DNA of 64,000 nt from Achromobacter xylosoxidans (GCF_014490035.1 NZ_CP061008.1:5518001-5582000); one strand, 5' to 3'; counted from the stretch's first letter, positions 32,218 through 41,864 are shown. Program-made: numbers and translations. Notes: a model not told the origin generated them from the sequence alone.

Positions 32218-32571
32218 TTACTTGAGATTCGAGTAGTACGCGGCCAGATCGGCGATGTCCTGGTCGGACAGGCTGCCGGCGATGGCGTCCATCGTGGGAT
32301 GGCTGCGCGCGCCTTTCTTGTACTCGTTGAGGGCGGTTTCGATGTACTTGGCGTTCTGCCCAGCGATCATCGGCACGTGGTACAGCTCGGGAAACGTTGC
32401 CTTGTAGCCTTCGATGCCGTGGCAACCGATGCACATGGAAACCTTGTCGCGGGCGTTCTGGACATTACCGACCACTGCTGCGTCTGCAGCAACAGACTGG
32501 CCGGCGATCGCACAGGATGCCATCGCGGCCAACACGGATACCGTGTACTTCAGAGAGGTTCGCAACTTCAT
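32218..32571 (-). CDS. Small periplasmic cytochrome c (first of pair)
   Basis: This 117-residue class I cytochrome has a signal peptide ending near AGQSVAADA, a single haem-binding CIGCH, and a distal methionine in HPTMDAIAGSLSDQDIADLAAYYSNLK. It is a soluble periplasmic electron carrier, first in a two-gene unit. The electron partners are not encoded nearby, since no oxidase genes are in the window. Confidence 0.92.
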   Translation of the reverse strand: MKLRTSLKYTVSVLAAMASCAIAGQSVAADAAVVGNVQNARDKVSMCIGCHGIEGYKATFPELYHVPMIAGQNAKYIETALNEYKKGARSHPTMDAIAGSLSDQDIADLAAYYSNLK

Positions 32572-32747
32572 TGGAATGGCTCTTCTTGGTATGGCTAAGG
32601 ACTAGGGCCTGCTCACACGAAAAGGCCCTCGGCAAACACGTTGCGGGTCGAACCCAAAGCAAAACCGCCTGATTGTACGATAATTGCTCAGGATTAATAC
32701 CTTTACCATGGTATTGATCACCGTCAAATCTCAGAAGCCATCAGACC

Positions 32748-33629
32748 ATGTCCGCAGCCCAGTCCGCTACTTCCGCCTCGCCAGACCGCTTCGACGGGAC
32801 CGACAACTATGTCGCCACCGATGACCTGAAACTCGCCGTCAATGCCGCCCTCACCTTGCAGCGTCCGCTGCTGATCAAGGGCGAACCCGGCACCGGCAAG
32901 ACCATGCTGGCCGAGGAAGTGGCGCGCGCGCTGGGGCGGCCGCTGCTGCAGTGGCACATCAAGTCCACCACCAAGGCCCACCAGGGCCTGTATGAATACG
33001 ACGCGGTGTCGCGCCTGCGCGACTCGCAGCTGGGCGACGAAAAGGTCCGCGACATCCGCAACTACATCGTGCAAGGCACGCTGTGGCAGGCCTTCCAGTC
33101 GGCCGAGCCGGTGGTCCTGCTGATCGACGAGATCGACAAGGCCGACATCGAATTCCCCAACGACCTGCTGCGCGAACTGGACCGCATGGAATTCCACGTG
33201 TACGAAACGCGCGAGACCATCTCGGCGCGGCATCGTCCGCTGGTCATCATCACGTCCAACAACGAAAAGGACCTGCCCGACGCTTTCCTGCGCCGCTGCT
33301 TCTTCCACTACATCCGCTTCCCCGACCGCGAGACCATGCGCGACATCGTGGCCGTGCACTATCCGCACCTGAAGCAGGACGTGCTGCGCGCGGCGCTGGA
33401 TACTTTCTTCTCGCTGCGCGACGCGCCGGGCCTGAAGAAAAAGCCGTCCACGTCCGAACTGCTGGATTGGCTGCGCCTGCTGCTGGCCGAAGGCTCGACC
33501 GCCGCCGAGATCGACGCGCACACGGCCACGGCCGTGCCGCTGATGGCCGGCGCGCTGCTCAAGAACGAACAGGACGTGCACCTGCTGGAACGCCTGGCAG
33601 CCATGACACGCGGCAGCCAGCGCCGCTGA
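32748..33629 (+). CDS. MoxR-type AAA+ ATPase
   Basis: This 293-residue AAA+ ATPase has Walker A GEPGTGKTML (about residues 45-54), Walker B VVLLIDEIDKAD, sensor 1 IITSNNEKDLPDAFLRRC with the arginine finger, and a lid domain after about 200. MoxR-type ATPases act with VWA-domain partners as chaperones in metal-cofactor insertion or complex assembly. The VWA partner is encoded 42 bp downstream, as in CoxD/CoxE pairs, but no Cox-like oxidoreductase is nearby. Confidence 0.93.
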   Translation: MSAAQSATSASPDRFDGTDNYVATDDLKLAVNAALTLQRPLLIKGEPGTGKTMLAEEVARALGRPLLQWHIKSTTKAHQGLYEYDAVSRLRDSQLGDEKVRDIRNYIVQGTLWQAFQSAEPVVLLIDEIDKADIEFPNDLLRELDRMEFHVYETRETISARHRPLVIITSNNEKDLPDAFLRRCFFHYIRFPDRETMRDIVAVHYPHLKQDVLRAALDTFFSLRDAPGLKKKPSTSELLDWLRLLLAEGSTAAEIDAHTATAVPLMAGALLKNEQDVHLLERLAAMTRGSQRR

Positions 33630-33671
33630 TCCACCAGCAACGTTCCGCCAGCAACTACCGGCAGCCCGCAA

Positions 33672-34844
33672 ATGCTGATCGACTTCTTCTACCATCTCCG
33701 GGCGCACAAGCTGCCCGTCTCGGTCAAGGAATACCTGACCCTGGTGGACGCCTTGCGCCAGGATCTCATGGCGCCCACGCTGGACCAGTTCTACTTCCTG
33801 GCGCGCGCCACGCTGGTCAAGGACGAGGCGCTCTACGACCGCTACGACAAGGCTTTCGGCGCCTACTACAAAGGCATCGCGGCCGCCCTGCCCCCAGGCA
33901 AGGAAATTCCGCTGGACTGGCTCATCAAGCAGTTCGAAAAAAGCCTGAGCCCGGAAGAAAAAGCCGCGATCGAAAAGCACGGCTGGGACAAGCTGATGGA
34001 GCTCTTCAAGGAGCGCCTGGAGGAACAGAAGGAACGCCATGCCGGCGGCAGCAAATGGATCGGCACCGGCGGCACCTCGCCCTTCGGCAATGGCGGCTAC
34101 CACCCCGAGGGCATACGCGTGGGCGGCGACTCGGCCGGCAACCGCAGCGCGGTCAAGGTCTGGGACATGCGCCAGTTCAAGGACTACGACGATCAGGTCG
34201 AGCTGGGCACGCGCAACTTCAAGGTGGCGCTGCGCCGCCTGCGGCGCTTCGCAAGGCAAGGCGCCGAGATGGAACTGGACCTGGACGACACCATCGCCAG
34301 CACCGCGCGCAATGCCGGGCACCTGGACCTGCGCATGGTCCCCGAACGCCACAACACCGTGAAGGTGCTGATGCTGCTGGACGTGGGCGGCAGCATGGAC
34401 GACCACATCGGACGCGTCGAAGAACTGTTCTCGGCGGCGCGCAGCGAGTTCCGCAACCTGGAGGTTTACTACTTCCACAACTGCCCGTACGAAAGCCTGT
34501 GGCAAAGCAACCGCCGGCGCCAGAATGAACGCTTCGACACCTGGGACGTGCTGCGCAAGTACAACCCGGATTGGCGCCTGATCATCGTCGGCGACGCCAC
34601 CATGAGCCCCTACGAAATCCTGCAGCCGGGCGGCTCGGTCGAACACTACAACAAGGAGCCGGGCGCCGAATGGATGCGCCGCCTGCTGGACGCCTGGCCC
34701 CAATCGGTCTGGCTCAATCCCGAGCCCACCGCGTCCTGGCAATACCGCCAGTCCATCGCGCTGATGCGCGACATCATGCAGGGCCGCATGTACCCCGTCA
34801 CGGTCGCCGGTCTGGAACAGGCCATGCGCGTGCTATCGAAGTAG
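33672..34844 (+). CDS. VWA-domain protein (CoxE-like), partner of the MoxR ATPase
   Basis: This 390-residue cytoplasmic protein has an N-terminal helical region (MLIDFFYHLRAHKLPVSVKEYL) and a C-terminal von Willebrand A domain. Its metal-ion-dependent adhesion motif reads MLLDVGGSMDDHIG, with glycine at the third position of the usual DxSxS. A second conserved stretch is WRLIIVGDATMSPYEI. The family is the CoxE-like VWA group found next to MoxR ATPases. The client protein is unknown. Confidence 0.9.
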   Translation: MLIDFFYHLRAHKLPVSVKEYLTLVDALRQDLMAPTLDQFYFLARATLVKDEALYDRYDKAFGAYYKGIAAALPPGKEIPLDWLIKQFEKSLSPEEKAAIEKHGWDKLMELFKERLEEQKERHAGGSKWIGTGGTSPFGNGGYHPEGIRVGGDSAGNRSAVKVWDMRQFKDYDDQVELGTRNFKVALRRLRRFARQGAEMELDLDDTIASTARNAGHLDLRMVPERHNTVKVLMLLDVGGSMDDHIGRVEELFSAARSEFRNLEVYYFHNCPYESLWQSNRRRQNERFDTWDVLRKYNPDWRLIIVGDATMSPYEILQPGGSVEHYNKEPGAEWMRRLLDAWPQSVWLNPEPTASWQYRQSIALMRDIMQGRMYPVTVAGLEQAMRVLSK

Positions 34845-34954
34845 GATGGGTGTAGCGCGAGAGTCCCCAGGCAAGAACTCCGAAGCCCGTCGCGCGCAAC
34901 CCATCACGCGATGGCAAGACCCGTTCCCGACAGCGATGATGGGTAAACGGGTGT

Positions 34955-35512
34955 TCATCCATCCACAGGTTGTTCCGGCGTATCCAGCGTCAGTTGGTAG
35001 AACGCCAGATCCAGCCAGCGTCCGAACTTGAAGCCTGCCTCGCGGATGGTGCCCGCATGCTTGAAGCCCAGCTTCTCGTGCAGGCGGATGCTGCCCTGGT
35101 TGCTCGCGTCGATGCCGCCGACCAGCACGTGCACCTGATTGACGCGCGCCCGCTGGATCAGCTCGCGCATCAGCGCCTCGCCCAACCCCAGTCCGCGAAA
35201 ACGGCCGTCCACGTACACGGAATGCTCCACCGAATACTTGAAGGCCGGCCAGGCGCGGAAGGTGCCGTAGCTGGCGAAGGCCATCAGCTCGCCGGCCGCG
35301 TTCTCGTACCCCAGCACCGGAAAACCGCCCTGCCGCTTGGTCTGGAACCAGCCCTGCATCGCCTCGCGCGGCCTCGGCTTGTAGTCGTACAGCGCGGTGG
35401 AATTGACGATGGCGTCGTTGAATATGGCCAGTATCTGGTCGGCATGACGCTCATGCGTGCAATCGACCAGGGTTGCGCCATCCGGCGCGCGGGTTTCGGC
35501 GTGCGTAGTCAT
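34955..35512 (-). CDS. GNAT N-acetyltransferase (phosphinothricin acetyltransferase-like)
   Basis: This 185-residue acetyl-CoA-dependent transferase has the N-terminal HADQILAIFNDAIVNSTALYDYKPRPRE and the acetyl-CoA loop VDGRFRGLGLGEALMRELI. The C-terminal NQGSIRLHEKLGFKHAGTIREAGFKFGRWLDLAFYQL is characteristic of the PAT/MddA branch, which acetylates methionine sulfone/sulfoximine or phosphinothricin. I chose the ATG at 35512 as the start; upstream sequence is unrelated. The actual substrate is not shown by sequence. Confidence 0.88.
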   Translation of the reverse strand: MTTHAETRAPDGATLVDCTHERHADQILAIFNDAIVNSTALYDYKPRPREAMQGWFQTKRQGGFPVLGYENAAGELMAFASYGTFRAWPAFKYSVEHSVYVDGRFRGLGLGEALMRELIQRARVNQVHVLVGGIDASNQGSIRLHEKLGFKHAGTIREAGFKFGRWLDLAFYQLTLDTPEQPVDG

Positions 35513-35572
35513 GGCGCAAATTGTAGCGACCCGCGCAGCCTTGCGGCTATTGGGTCCGCGGCCGCTACGGAC

Positions 35573-35598
35573 AAAAAAAACCGGCGGAGCCGCCGGTT
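35573..35598 (-). terminator. Rho-independent terminator
   Basis: AACCGGCGG and CCGCCGGTT form a stem over a 2-base loop, and eight As before it on the plus strand give a U-run on the minus transcript. It ends the hypothetical gene at 35628-36005. Confidence 0.85.
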
Positions 35599-35627
35599 CA
35601 ATTGGATCTTGCCGCTTCTGGCCACTC

Positions 35628-36005
35628 TCAGGCGGCGCGGCTCTCAGCAGATCGGGCGGCGGGCGGCTCGCCACGCAAGCCGGGGCAGTTGCGCCATGCA
35701 AGCTCATCCGCATCCATATCCAGGTCGAACAGATCGTTGGCGGCGGGCCAGGGATGGCTGCGCGCCGCCGCGCCTTCCATTTCCAGCACGTGCCCGGCGA
35801 AGCCCCGTGGCGAGCCGCCGCACTCCGCGAAATATCGTTGTGTGCTCAAGTCCACCACATAGGTGGTCATGTCATGGGTCAATATGGCCACGAATTGGCC
35901 GTCATCACTGGCATAGGCGTACTGAAACTGTCCTTTGATCCCGTCGCCGCTCAATGGGCTGCCGGTCAATTGGGACAAGGCACGCGTGACGATCTCGGTC
36001 AGCAT
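35628..36005 (-). CDS. Hypothetical protein
   Basis: I do not recognise this 125-residue soluble protein. It begins MLTEIVTRALSQLTGSPLSG behind a clear GGAGG site, which fixes the start at 36005. A beta-rich core follows (GQFQYAYASDDGQFVAILTHDMTTYVVDLST), then an acidic stretch DLFDLDMDADELAWRNC. No signal peptide or membrane segment is seen. It stands alone with its own terminator. Confidence 0.72.
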   Translation of the reverse strand: MLTEIVTRALSQLTGSPLSGDGIKGQFQYAYASDDGQFVAILTHDMTTYVVDLSTQRYFAECGGSPRGFAGHVLEMEGAAARSHPWPAANDLFDLDMDADELAWRNCPGLRGEPPAARSAESRAA

Positions 36006-36254
36006 GGGTCGTTCCTCCGGTAAGTGCGCCGGCAGGATGCCGGCGGCGAAGGCGCGAACGACAAGCACCGGCGCCGCGCAAAAGGCGGCGTCTGGCGTTG
36101 GACGGGAAGCCTGTGGGCGGGCTGTCGCGCATCCCGTCAGCAACTGGTACTGCGTCCTGAAAAGCTTACACCCGCAGGCCGGGATACCTCAAATCAGCCC
36201 GGAAATTCGCCATTCCGCATTGCAGCATCCGGGATTGGCGGCGCTCCTGGCGCC

Positions 36255-36854
36255 TTATGCCGCCGCAACCGGCGTGGAGCCTGCTTCTGCGTCACCATTT
36301 TCGCGTCCGCGCCAGGCCTCGCGCCCGATCCGGTACAGCACATGCCGGCGCAGAGGATGCCCCAGCGGCACGGCGGGATGGTCGAAGCCTTCCGGATCCT
36401 CCTTCATGCCCAAGCGGTCCATCACCGCGCGCGAGCGCAGGTTGCCCGTGGCCGTGAAGGCCACGATCTCATCCAGCCCCACCTGCTCGAACCCCGCGCG
36501 CAAGGCCGCCTCGGCCGCTTCGCTGGCATAGCCCTTGCCCCAGTGCCGCTGCGCCAGGCGCCAGCCTATCTCCACGCCTGGCGCGAACGGCAGGGTGGGC
36601 GCCAGAGGCTTGATGCCGACAAAACCGATGAAAGGCGCCACGCCCGGCGCTTCCACGGCCCAGAAGCCCCAGCCATGCTCGTCGATGCCGGCGGCCAGCC
36701 GGTCGGCAAGCGCATCGCTTTCCTGTGCATTCAGCGGCAGCAGGTACTCGGCGACGCGGGGGTCCTGGTTCAGCGCCGCGAAAGGTTCACGGTCGGCGGC
36801 GCGCCATTGGCGCAGCACCAGGCGCGGCGTTTCGACTTCCAGGGATAGAGACAT
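36255..36854 (-). CDS. GNAT N-acetyltransferase (RimJ/RimL-like)
   Basis: This 199-residue acetyltransferase of the Acetyltransf_3 type has the N-terminal ETPRLVLRQWRAADREPFAALN and the acetyl-CoA region EIGWRLAQRHWGKGYASEAAEAAL. It ends its core with ENLRSRAVMDRLG-like sequence (here GNLRSRAVMDRLGM). This type acetylates protein N-termini or small amines. The start at 36854 follows AAGGAAG. The last 20 residues (RGRENGDAEAGSTPVAAA) look like a disordered tail. Confidence 0.88.
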   Translation of the reverse strand: MSLSLEVETPRLVLRQWRAADREPFAALNQDPRVAEYLLPLNAQESDALADRLAAGIDEHGWGFWAVEAPGVAPFIGFVGIKPLAPTLPFAPGVEIGWRLAQRHWGKGYASEAAEAALRAGFEQVGLDEIVAFTATGNLRSRAVMDRLGMKEDPEGFDHPAVPLGHPLRRHVLYRIGREAWRGRENGDAEAGSTPVAAA

Positions 36855-36954
36855 GACGGACTTCCTTGCTTGCGGTCCGGGGCCGCGCGCCGCGGACAAC
36901 ACCGCGCCGCGCCCCTGAACCATTGCCAACGTATACACTCCAACGGATTCTGCC

Positions 36955-39732
36955 ATGCCAAAGGAATTGTCTGCCATGCGCCTGTCCCTGTCGAAGCTGC
37001 CGCGCCCGCTGAGCGTGCTGCTGTTTTCCTCCTTCCTGGCCTTTCAGGCCGGCGCCGCCAGCCTGCCGGCGGGCGTCTCGGAGGCCGCCTCGATCGAAGG
37101 CATCACCGAATACCGCCTGGCCAACGGCCTGAGAGTGCTGCTGGTTCCCGATGAATCCAAGCCGTCCACCACCGTCAACATGACCTACCTGGTGGGCTCG
37201 CGCAACGAGAACTACGGCCAGACGGGCATGGCGCACCTGCTGGAGCACATGCTGTTCAAGGGCACCTCGACCACCCGCAACGCCATGGGCGAGTTCTCGC
37301 GCCGCGGCTTGCAGGCGAATGGTTCGACCTCCAGCGACCGCACCAATTATTTCGCCAGCTTCGCCGCCAACCCCGACACGCTCAAGTGGTACCTGGGCTG
37401 GCAGGCCGACGCCATGGTCAATTCCCTGATCGCCAAGGAAGACCTGGACTCGGAAATGACCGTGGTCCGCAACGAAATGGAAAGCGGCGAAAACAGCCCC
37501 TTCCGCATCCTGATGCAGAAGATGCAGGCCGCGGCCTTCCAGTGGCACAGCTACGGCAAGAACACCATCGGCGCCCGTTCCGACGTCGAGAACGTGGACA
37601 TCGGCCAGTTGCGCGCCTTCTATCACGAGTACTACCAGCCCGATAACGCCGTGCTGATCGTAGCGGGCAAGTTCGACCCGCAAGCGACCCTGGCCGACAT
37701 CGAGGAAACGCTGGGCAAGCTGCCCAAGCCCGAGCGCAAGCTCCCGCCCGAGTACACGGTTGAACCCGCGCAGGACGGCGAACGTTCCGTGACCCTGCGC
37801 CGCACGGGCGGCACGCCGCTGGTCGCGGCCATGTACCACATCCCTGCCGCCGGCAGCGCCGACTTCGTGCCGCTGGACCTGGCCGCCACCATCCTGGCCG
37901 ACACGCCCTCGGGCCGTCTCTACCATGCCCTGGTTCCGACCAAGCTGGCCTCGGGCGTGTTCGGCTTCACCATGGAAAACCTGGACCCGGGCCTGGCGAT
38001 GTTCGCCGCCCAGCTGACGCCGGGCAAGAGCCTGGACGCCGCCATGAAGGCGCTGACCGGCACGCTGCAGACCCTGGACAAGAAGCCCTTCACGCAGCAA
38101 GAGCTGGACCGCGCCCGCAGCAAATGGCTGACTGCCTGGGAACAGACCTATAGTGATCCCGAACAGGTCGGCGTGGCGCTGTCCGAAGCCATCGCCGCCG
38201 GCGACTGGCGCCTGTTCTTCCTGCAGCGCGACCGCGCCCGCAAGGCCACGCTGGCCGAGGTGCAGCGCGCCGCAACTACCTACCTGGTCCAAAGCAACAG
38301 CATCGAAGGCCGCTACATCCCCACCGAGAAACCCGTGCGCGCGCCGCAGGAGCAACGCGTGGACCTCACGGCCGTCTTCAAGGACTACAAGGGCGATCCG
38401 GACTTCAAGGCCGCCTCGGCCTTCGACCCCACGCCCGAGAACATCGATAAGCTGACGCAGCGCAAGAAGCTGGACCTGCCCAACGGCCCCGTGCAGTTGG
38501 CGCTGCTGCCCAAGGCCACGCGCGGCAACCGGGTGCAGGCGCAGATGCTGATCCAGTTCGGCAATGAAAAGGACCTGCTCGGCCAACGCGTGAATTCCAG
38601 CGCCGTGGCCGACCTGCTGACCCGCGGCACGGCCAAGCTGTCGCGCCAGGACATCCAGGATCGCCTGGACAAGCTGCAGGCTGAACTCGGCTTCAGCGGC
38701 GGCGGCACCACGCTCAAGATCGCCATGTCGACCAAGGGCGAAAACCTGCCCGAACTCACCGCGCTGGCATTGGACATCGTCCGCAACGCCAACTTCCCCA
38801 AGGAGCAACTGGAGGAATATCAGCGCCAGCTCGAAACCTCGATCCAGAACGCCATGACCGAACCGTCGGCGCTGGCCGGACGCGCGCTGGCCCGCCAGGA
38901 CAACCCGTGGCCCGCCAATGACCTGCGCTACGTGCCGACCTTCGAGGAATCGCTGGCCGGCGTGCGCGCCCTGAACCGCGACGCCCTGGTCAAGTTCCAT
39001 TCCAAGTTCTACGGCGCCGGCAACATCGAGTACTCGGCGGTTGGCGATTTCGAGCCCGCAGCTGTGGAAAAGGCGCTCAAGACCGGACTGGCCGGCTGGA
39101 AGAAGGCGCCCGCCTACACCCGCGTGCCCAACCCGTACCGTGACATTCCCGCCAAGCAGTTCGACATCGACACGCCGGACAAGGCCAATGCGTTCTACAT
39201 CTCGCGCATGCCGCTGAAGCTGCAGGACACGGACGCGGACTATGCCGCGCTGTACCTGGCCAACTACCTGTTCGGCGCCTCCGAAACCTCGCGCCTGTGG
39301 AACCGCGTACGCGAAACCGACGGCCTCTCATACAACGTGCGCAGCTCGCTGTCGGTCTCGTCGTTCGAGCCCTCCGCCAGCTGGACCATGTACGCCATCT
39401 ATGCGCCGCAAAACCGCGAGCGCCTGGAAAAGGCCATCGGCGAAGAACTGGCGCGCGTGCTGAAGGATGGCTTCACGGACAAGGAAATCTCGGACGGCAT
39501 CACGGCCCTGCTGAACTACCGCAACCTGGCCCGCGCCCAGGACGACGTCCTGGCCAGCACCTGGCTGGATTACATGCAGCGCGGCCGCACCTTCGCCTGG
39601 TCGGCCGACATGGACAAGAAGATCTCTGCGCTGACGGCCGATTCGGTCAATGCCGCTATGCGCAAGACCCTGCGTGCGGACGGCTTCAGCACGGCGGTTG
39701 CCGGCGACTTCAAGAAGAAGGCGGCGCCCTGA
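36955..39732 (+). CDS. M16 family zinc metallopeptidase (pitrilysin-like), secreted
   Basis: This 925-residue peptidase has a signal peptide ending near [10 protein letters not shown]. The first M16 half carries the inverted zinc motif HLLEH (in [17 protein letters not shown]) with the downstream glutamate in [14 protein letters not shown]. The second half is the usual inactive domain, with the [12 protein letters not shown] motif near residue 785. Both halves form a clam-shell that degrades peptides in the periplasm. An alternative start at 36976 shortens the signal peptide. It stands alone, followed by a terminator. Confidence 0.93.
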   Translation: MPKELSAMRLSLSKLPRPLSVLLFSSFLAFQAGAASLPAGVSEAASIEGITEYRLANGLRVLLVPDESKPSTTVNMTYLVGSRNENYGQTGMAHLLEHMLFKGTSTTRNAMGEFSRRGLQANGSTSSDRTNYFASFAANPDTLKWYLGWQADAMVNSLIAKEDLDSEMTVVRNEMESGENSPFRILMQKMQAAAFQWHSYGKNTIGARSDVENVDIGQLRAFYHEYYQPDNAVLIVAGKFDPQATLADIEETLGKLPKPERKLPPEYTVEPAQDGERSVTLRRTGGTPLVAAMYHIPAAGSADFVPLDLAATILADTPSGRLYHALVPTKLASGVFGFTMENLDPGLAMFAAQLTPGKSLDAAMKALTGTLQTLDKKPFTQQELDRARSKWLTAWEQTYSDPEQVGVALSEAIAAGDWRLFFLQRDRARKATLAEVQRAATTYLVQSNSIEGRYIPTEKPVRAPQEQRVDLTAVFKDYKGDPDFKAASAFDPTPENIDKLTQRKKLDLPNGPVQLALLPKATRGNRVQAQMLIQFGNEKDLLGQRVNSSAVADLLTRGTAKLSRQDIQDRLDKLQAELGFSGGGTTLKIAMSTKGENLPELTALALDIVRNANFPKEQLEEYQRQLETSIQNAMTEPSALAGRALARQDNPWPANDLRYVPTFEESLAGVRALNRDALVKFHSKFYGAGNIEYSAVGDFEPAAVEKALKTGLAGWKKAPAYTRVPNPYRDIPAKQFDIDTPDKANAFYISRMPLKLQDTDADYAALYLANYLFGASETSRLWNRVRETDGLSYNVRSSLSVSSFEPSASWTMYAIYAPQNRERLEKAIGEELARVLKDGFTDKEISDGITALLNYRNLARAQDDVLASTWLDYMQRGRTFAWSADMDKKISALTADSVNAAMRKTLRADGFSTAVAGDFKKKAAP

Positions 39733-39753
39733 GCAAGCCTGTCCCCTCTGGAA

Positions 39754-39779
39754 AGCCCCGCTGCGGCGGGGCTTTTTTT
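39754..39779 (+). terminator. Rho-independent terminator of the M16 peptidase gene
   Basis: AGCCCCGC at 39754-39761 pairs with GCGGGGCT at 39766-39773 over the tetraloop TGCG, followed by seven Ts. Confidence 0.92.
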
Positions 39780-39910
39780 GGCTTTCCGACCTGGGCCAGT
39801 TCACCAAAATTCACTGGAACGCCCCCTGACTATGCCAAAAATGGATGAAATCATAAAAGCGAACATGATTACTCGATTATTTGGAAAGATGTTTTCAAGG
39901 AATACGGGTT

Positions 39911-39926
39911 TATCCCAGGTGGGATA
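39911..39926. promoter_or_regulatory. Perfect palindrome upstream of the DUF4148 gene
   Basis: TATCCCA-GG-TGGGATA is a perfect 7+2+7 dyad about 93 bp before the start codon, in an AT-richer promoter-like stretch. It is probably an operator for a dimeric regulator; which one is unknown. Confidence 0.4.
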
Positions 39927-40018
39927 GCGATCACAATTCAGTCATCGGGAACACACAACGAACCACGACGGAGGGCCGCCGGATTCGGTCCCCAACCAAG
40001 ACGAATTGGAGGTCTACC

Positions 40019-40408
40019 ATGAAAACCCTAACCACCACCCTGCTGCTATCCCTGGCCCTGGTTGGCGTTGGCGCCCAAGCCGCCGGCGTTGAACAAGCCA
40101 AGAGCAGCGCTCAGGTCGCCACTGAACTGCAGCAAGCCAAGATCAGCGGCCAGTACACCTTCGGCGAGCTGGACTACCCGCCCGCCCTGCCCCAGACCAC
40201 CAGCCTGAGCTCGCAGGAAGTGCAAGCCCAGCTGCAACAAGCCAAGATCAGCGGTCAATACACCTTCGGCGAACTGGAATACCCGGCGGCCGTATCCGCC
40301 CCCGCCAGCGCCAAGAGCCGCGCTGAAGTCCAGCAGGAACTGGCGCAAGCCAAGGCCAGCGGCCAATACACGTTCGGCGAACTCGAGTACCCGCCGATCA
40401 CGCGGTGA
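40019..40408 (+). CDS. Secreted DUF4148 protein with three tandem repeats
   Basis: This 129-residue exported protein has the signal peptide MKTLTTTLLLSLALVGVGAQAAG. The mature part consists of three copies of a unit ending SGQYTFGELDYP or SGQYTFGELEYP (residues 43-54, 78-89, 114-125), each preceded by a helical segment such as VATELQQAKI. This is the DUF4148 pattern common in Burkholderiales, usually as a single copy. GGAGG lies upstream. Function unknown; expression and periplasmic location are likely. Confidence 0.9.
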   Translation: MKTLTTTLLLSLALVGVGAQAAGVEQAKSSAQVATELQQAKISGQYTFGELDYPPALPQTTSLSSQEVQAQLQQAKISGQYTFGELEYPAAVSAPASAKSRAEVQQELAQAKASGQYTFGELEYPPITR

Positions 40409-40427
40409 GCTGCTTGCTGTGGCCCGG

Positions 40428-40465
40428 CCGGCCTCGGACGGCATCATGGTTTGAGGCCGGTTTTT
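40428..40465 (+). terminator. Rho-independent terminator of the DUF4148 gene
   Basis: CCGGCCTC at 40428-40435 pairs with GAGGCCGG at 40453-40460, followed by five Ts. Confidence 0.85.
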
Positions 40466-40479
40466 ATCGGCGACAGCGG

Positions 40480-40568
40480 CGGTAGAAGTAGCAGTAGAAG
40501 CAGTAGTAGCTGTGAAAGTAGCAGTAGAAGCTGAAGTTTGAAGTTGCAGTACTCGCAGTAGCAGTAGC
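40480..40568. repeat. Imperfect trinucleotide-rich tract (GTA/GAA/GCA)
   Basis: About 90 bases built mostly from GTAGAA, GCAGTA and close variants lie between two plus-strand terminators. The tract is not in a credible gene. On the minus strand it would read as runs of leucine, which looks like chance translation. Confidence 0.75.
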
Positions 40569-40572
40569 AATG

Positions 40573-40598
40573 GACCGCGGCGCAAGCCGCGGTCTTTT
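40573..40598 (+). terminator. Second terminator-like hairpin
   Basis: GACCGCGGC at 40573-40581 pairs with GCCGCGGTC at 40586-40594 over the loop GCAA, followed by four Ts. It is either a backup for the terminator at 40428 or the end of a small RNA covering the trinucleotide tract. Confidence 0.7.
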
Positions 40599-40636
40599 CA
40601 TATGCGCGCCGCCCGTGCCTCGACGCCCTCTTCAGG

Positions 40637-40671
40637 CAAAAAAAAGCCGCGATCATGATCGCGGCTTTTTG
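40637..40671. terminator. Bidirectional terminator at the dnaJ 3' end
   Basis: AGCCGCGATC at 40645-40654 pairs with GATCGCGGCT at 40657-40666, with an A-run on the left and a T-run on the right. Confidence 0.9.
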
Positions 40672-40686
40672 CATGCTTCAGCCAGT

Positions 40687-41814
40687 TCAGCTGAAGAATT
40701 CTTTCACCCGGTCGGTCCAGGACTTGCTTTGCGGCGAATGACGGTCGCCGCCATCGTTCAGCGAAGCCTCGAACTGGCGCAGGATGTTCTTCTGGTCGTC
40801 GCTCAGGCGCACCGGCGTTTCCACCACCACGTGGCAGTAAAGGTCGCCCGGATAGCTGCCGCGCACGCCGCGGATGCCCTTGCCGCGCAGGCGGAAGGTC
40901 TTGCCGGACTGCGTGCCCTCGGGGATCGAGATCTCGGCCTTGCCGCCCAACGTCGGCACCTGAAGCTCGCCGCCCAGCGCCGCCGAGGTGAACGGGATGG
41001 TCAGTTCGCAATGGAGGTCGTCGCCGTCGCGCTGGAAGATCTTGTGCTGCTTGATGTGGATTTCCACATACAGGTCGCCCGGAGGGCCGCCGTTGATGCC
41101 GGGCTCGCCGTTGCCGCTGGAGCGGATGCGCATGCCGTCGTCGATGCCGGCCGGAATCTTGACCTGCAGCGTCTTGTTGCGGCGGATGCGGCCCACGCCG
41201 TCGCAAGCGGGGCAGGGATCGGTGATTTCCTTGCCGTTGCCATGGCAGGTCGGGCAGGTCTGCTGCACGCTGAAGAAACCCTGCTGCATGCGCACGGCGC
41301 CCGAGCCGCCGCAGGTGCGGCAGGTCTTGGGCGAGGTGCCGGCCTTGGCGCCGGAACCGTGGCAGGTGTCGCAGTTTTCCCAACTGGGCACGCGGATCTC
41401 GGTGTCGAAGCCGGCCGCGGCCTGCTCCAGCGTGATTTCCAGCGCGTACTTCAGGTCGGCGCCGCGGTAGACCTGCGGGCCGCCGCCGCGACGGCCACCG
41501 CCGCCGCCGCCGAAGATTTCGCCGAAGATGTCGCCAAAGGCGTCGGCGAAACCGCCACCCATGCCGCCGCCCATGCCGGCGGAGTTGGGGTCCACGCCCG
41601 CGTGGCCGTAGCGGTCGTACGCGGCGCGCTTCTGATCGTCACCCAGGACCTCGTAGGCTTCCTTGGCTTCCTTGAACTTCTCTTCGGCTTCTTTGCTGTC
41701 CGGATTGCGGTCCGGATGGTACTTCATGGCCAGCTTTCGATAGGCCTTCTTGAGGTCGTCGTCCGAGGCGTTCTTCGCAACGCCCAGGACTTCGTAATAG
41801 TCACGTTTTGCCAT
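40687..41814 (-). CDS. dnaJ: Chaperone protein DnaJ
   Basis: This 375-residue Hsp40 co-chaperone stimulates the DnaK ATPase. The J-domain (residues 1-70, with HPD in KYHPDRNPD) is followed by a Gly-rich linker, four zinc-finger repeats ([32 protein letters not shown]) and a C-terminal substrate-binding domain. It follows dnaK after 109 bp that hold two hairpins. No strong ribosome-binding site precedes the ATG. Confidence 0.97.
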   Translation of the reverse strand: MAKRDYYEVLGVAKNASDDDLKKAYRKLAMKYHPDRNPDSKEAEEKFKEAKEAYEVLGDDQKRAAYDRYGHAGVDPNSAGMGGGMGGGFADAFGDIFGEIFGGGGGGRRGGGPQVYRGADLKYALEITLEQAAAGFDTEIRVPSWENCDTCHGSGAKAGTSPKTCRTCGGSGAVRMQQGFFSVQQTCPTCHGNGKEITDPCPACDGVGRIRRNKTLQVKIPAGIDDGMRIRSSGNGEPGINGGPPGDLYVEIHIKQHKIFQRDGDDLHCELTIPFTSAALGGELQVPTLGGKAEISIPEGTQSGKTFRLRGKGIRGVRGSYPGDLYCHVVVETPVRLSDDQKNILRQFEASLNDGGDRHSPQSKSWTDRVKEFFS

Positions 41815-41822
41815 GATCCGTG

Positions 41823-41838
41823 GGCTCGAAAACGAGCC
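41823..41838 (-). repeat. Hairpin just before the dnaJ start
   Basis: GGCTCG and CGAGCC pair over a 4-base loop, ending 9 bases upstream of the dnaJ ATG on the minus strand. It could mask the translation-initiation region. Confidence 0.5.
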
Positions 41839-41864
41839 TTCTTTTCAGTGCTACAGAATGAGTA

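Noticed and set aside
36787..39000. 737-residue open frame on the minus strand
   Set aside because: It lies opposite the M16 peptidase gene, has the Gln/His/Arg-rich composition of antisense frames in GC-rich DNA, and shows no family motif.
40444..40674. Leucine-rich minus-strand frame over the trinucleotide tract
   Set aside because: The leucine run is a direct translation of the simple repeat, and the frame spans two terminators without a start signal.
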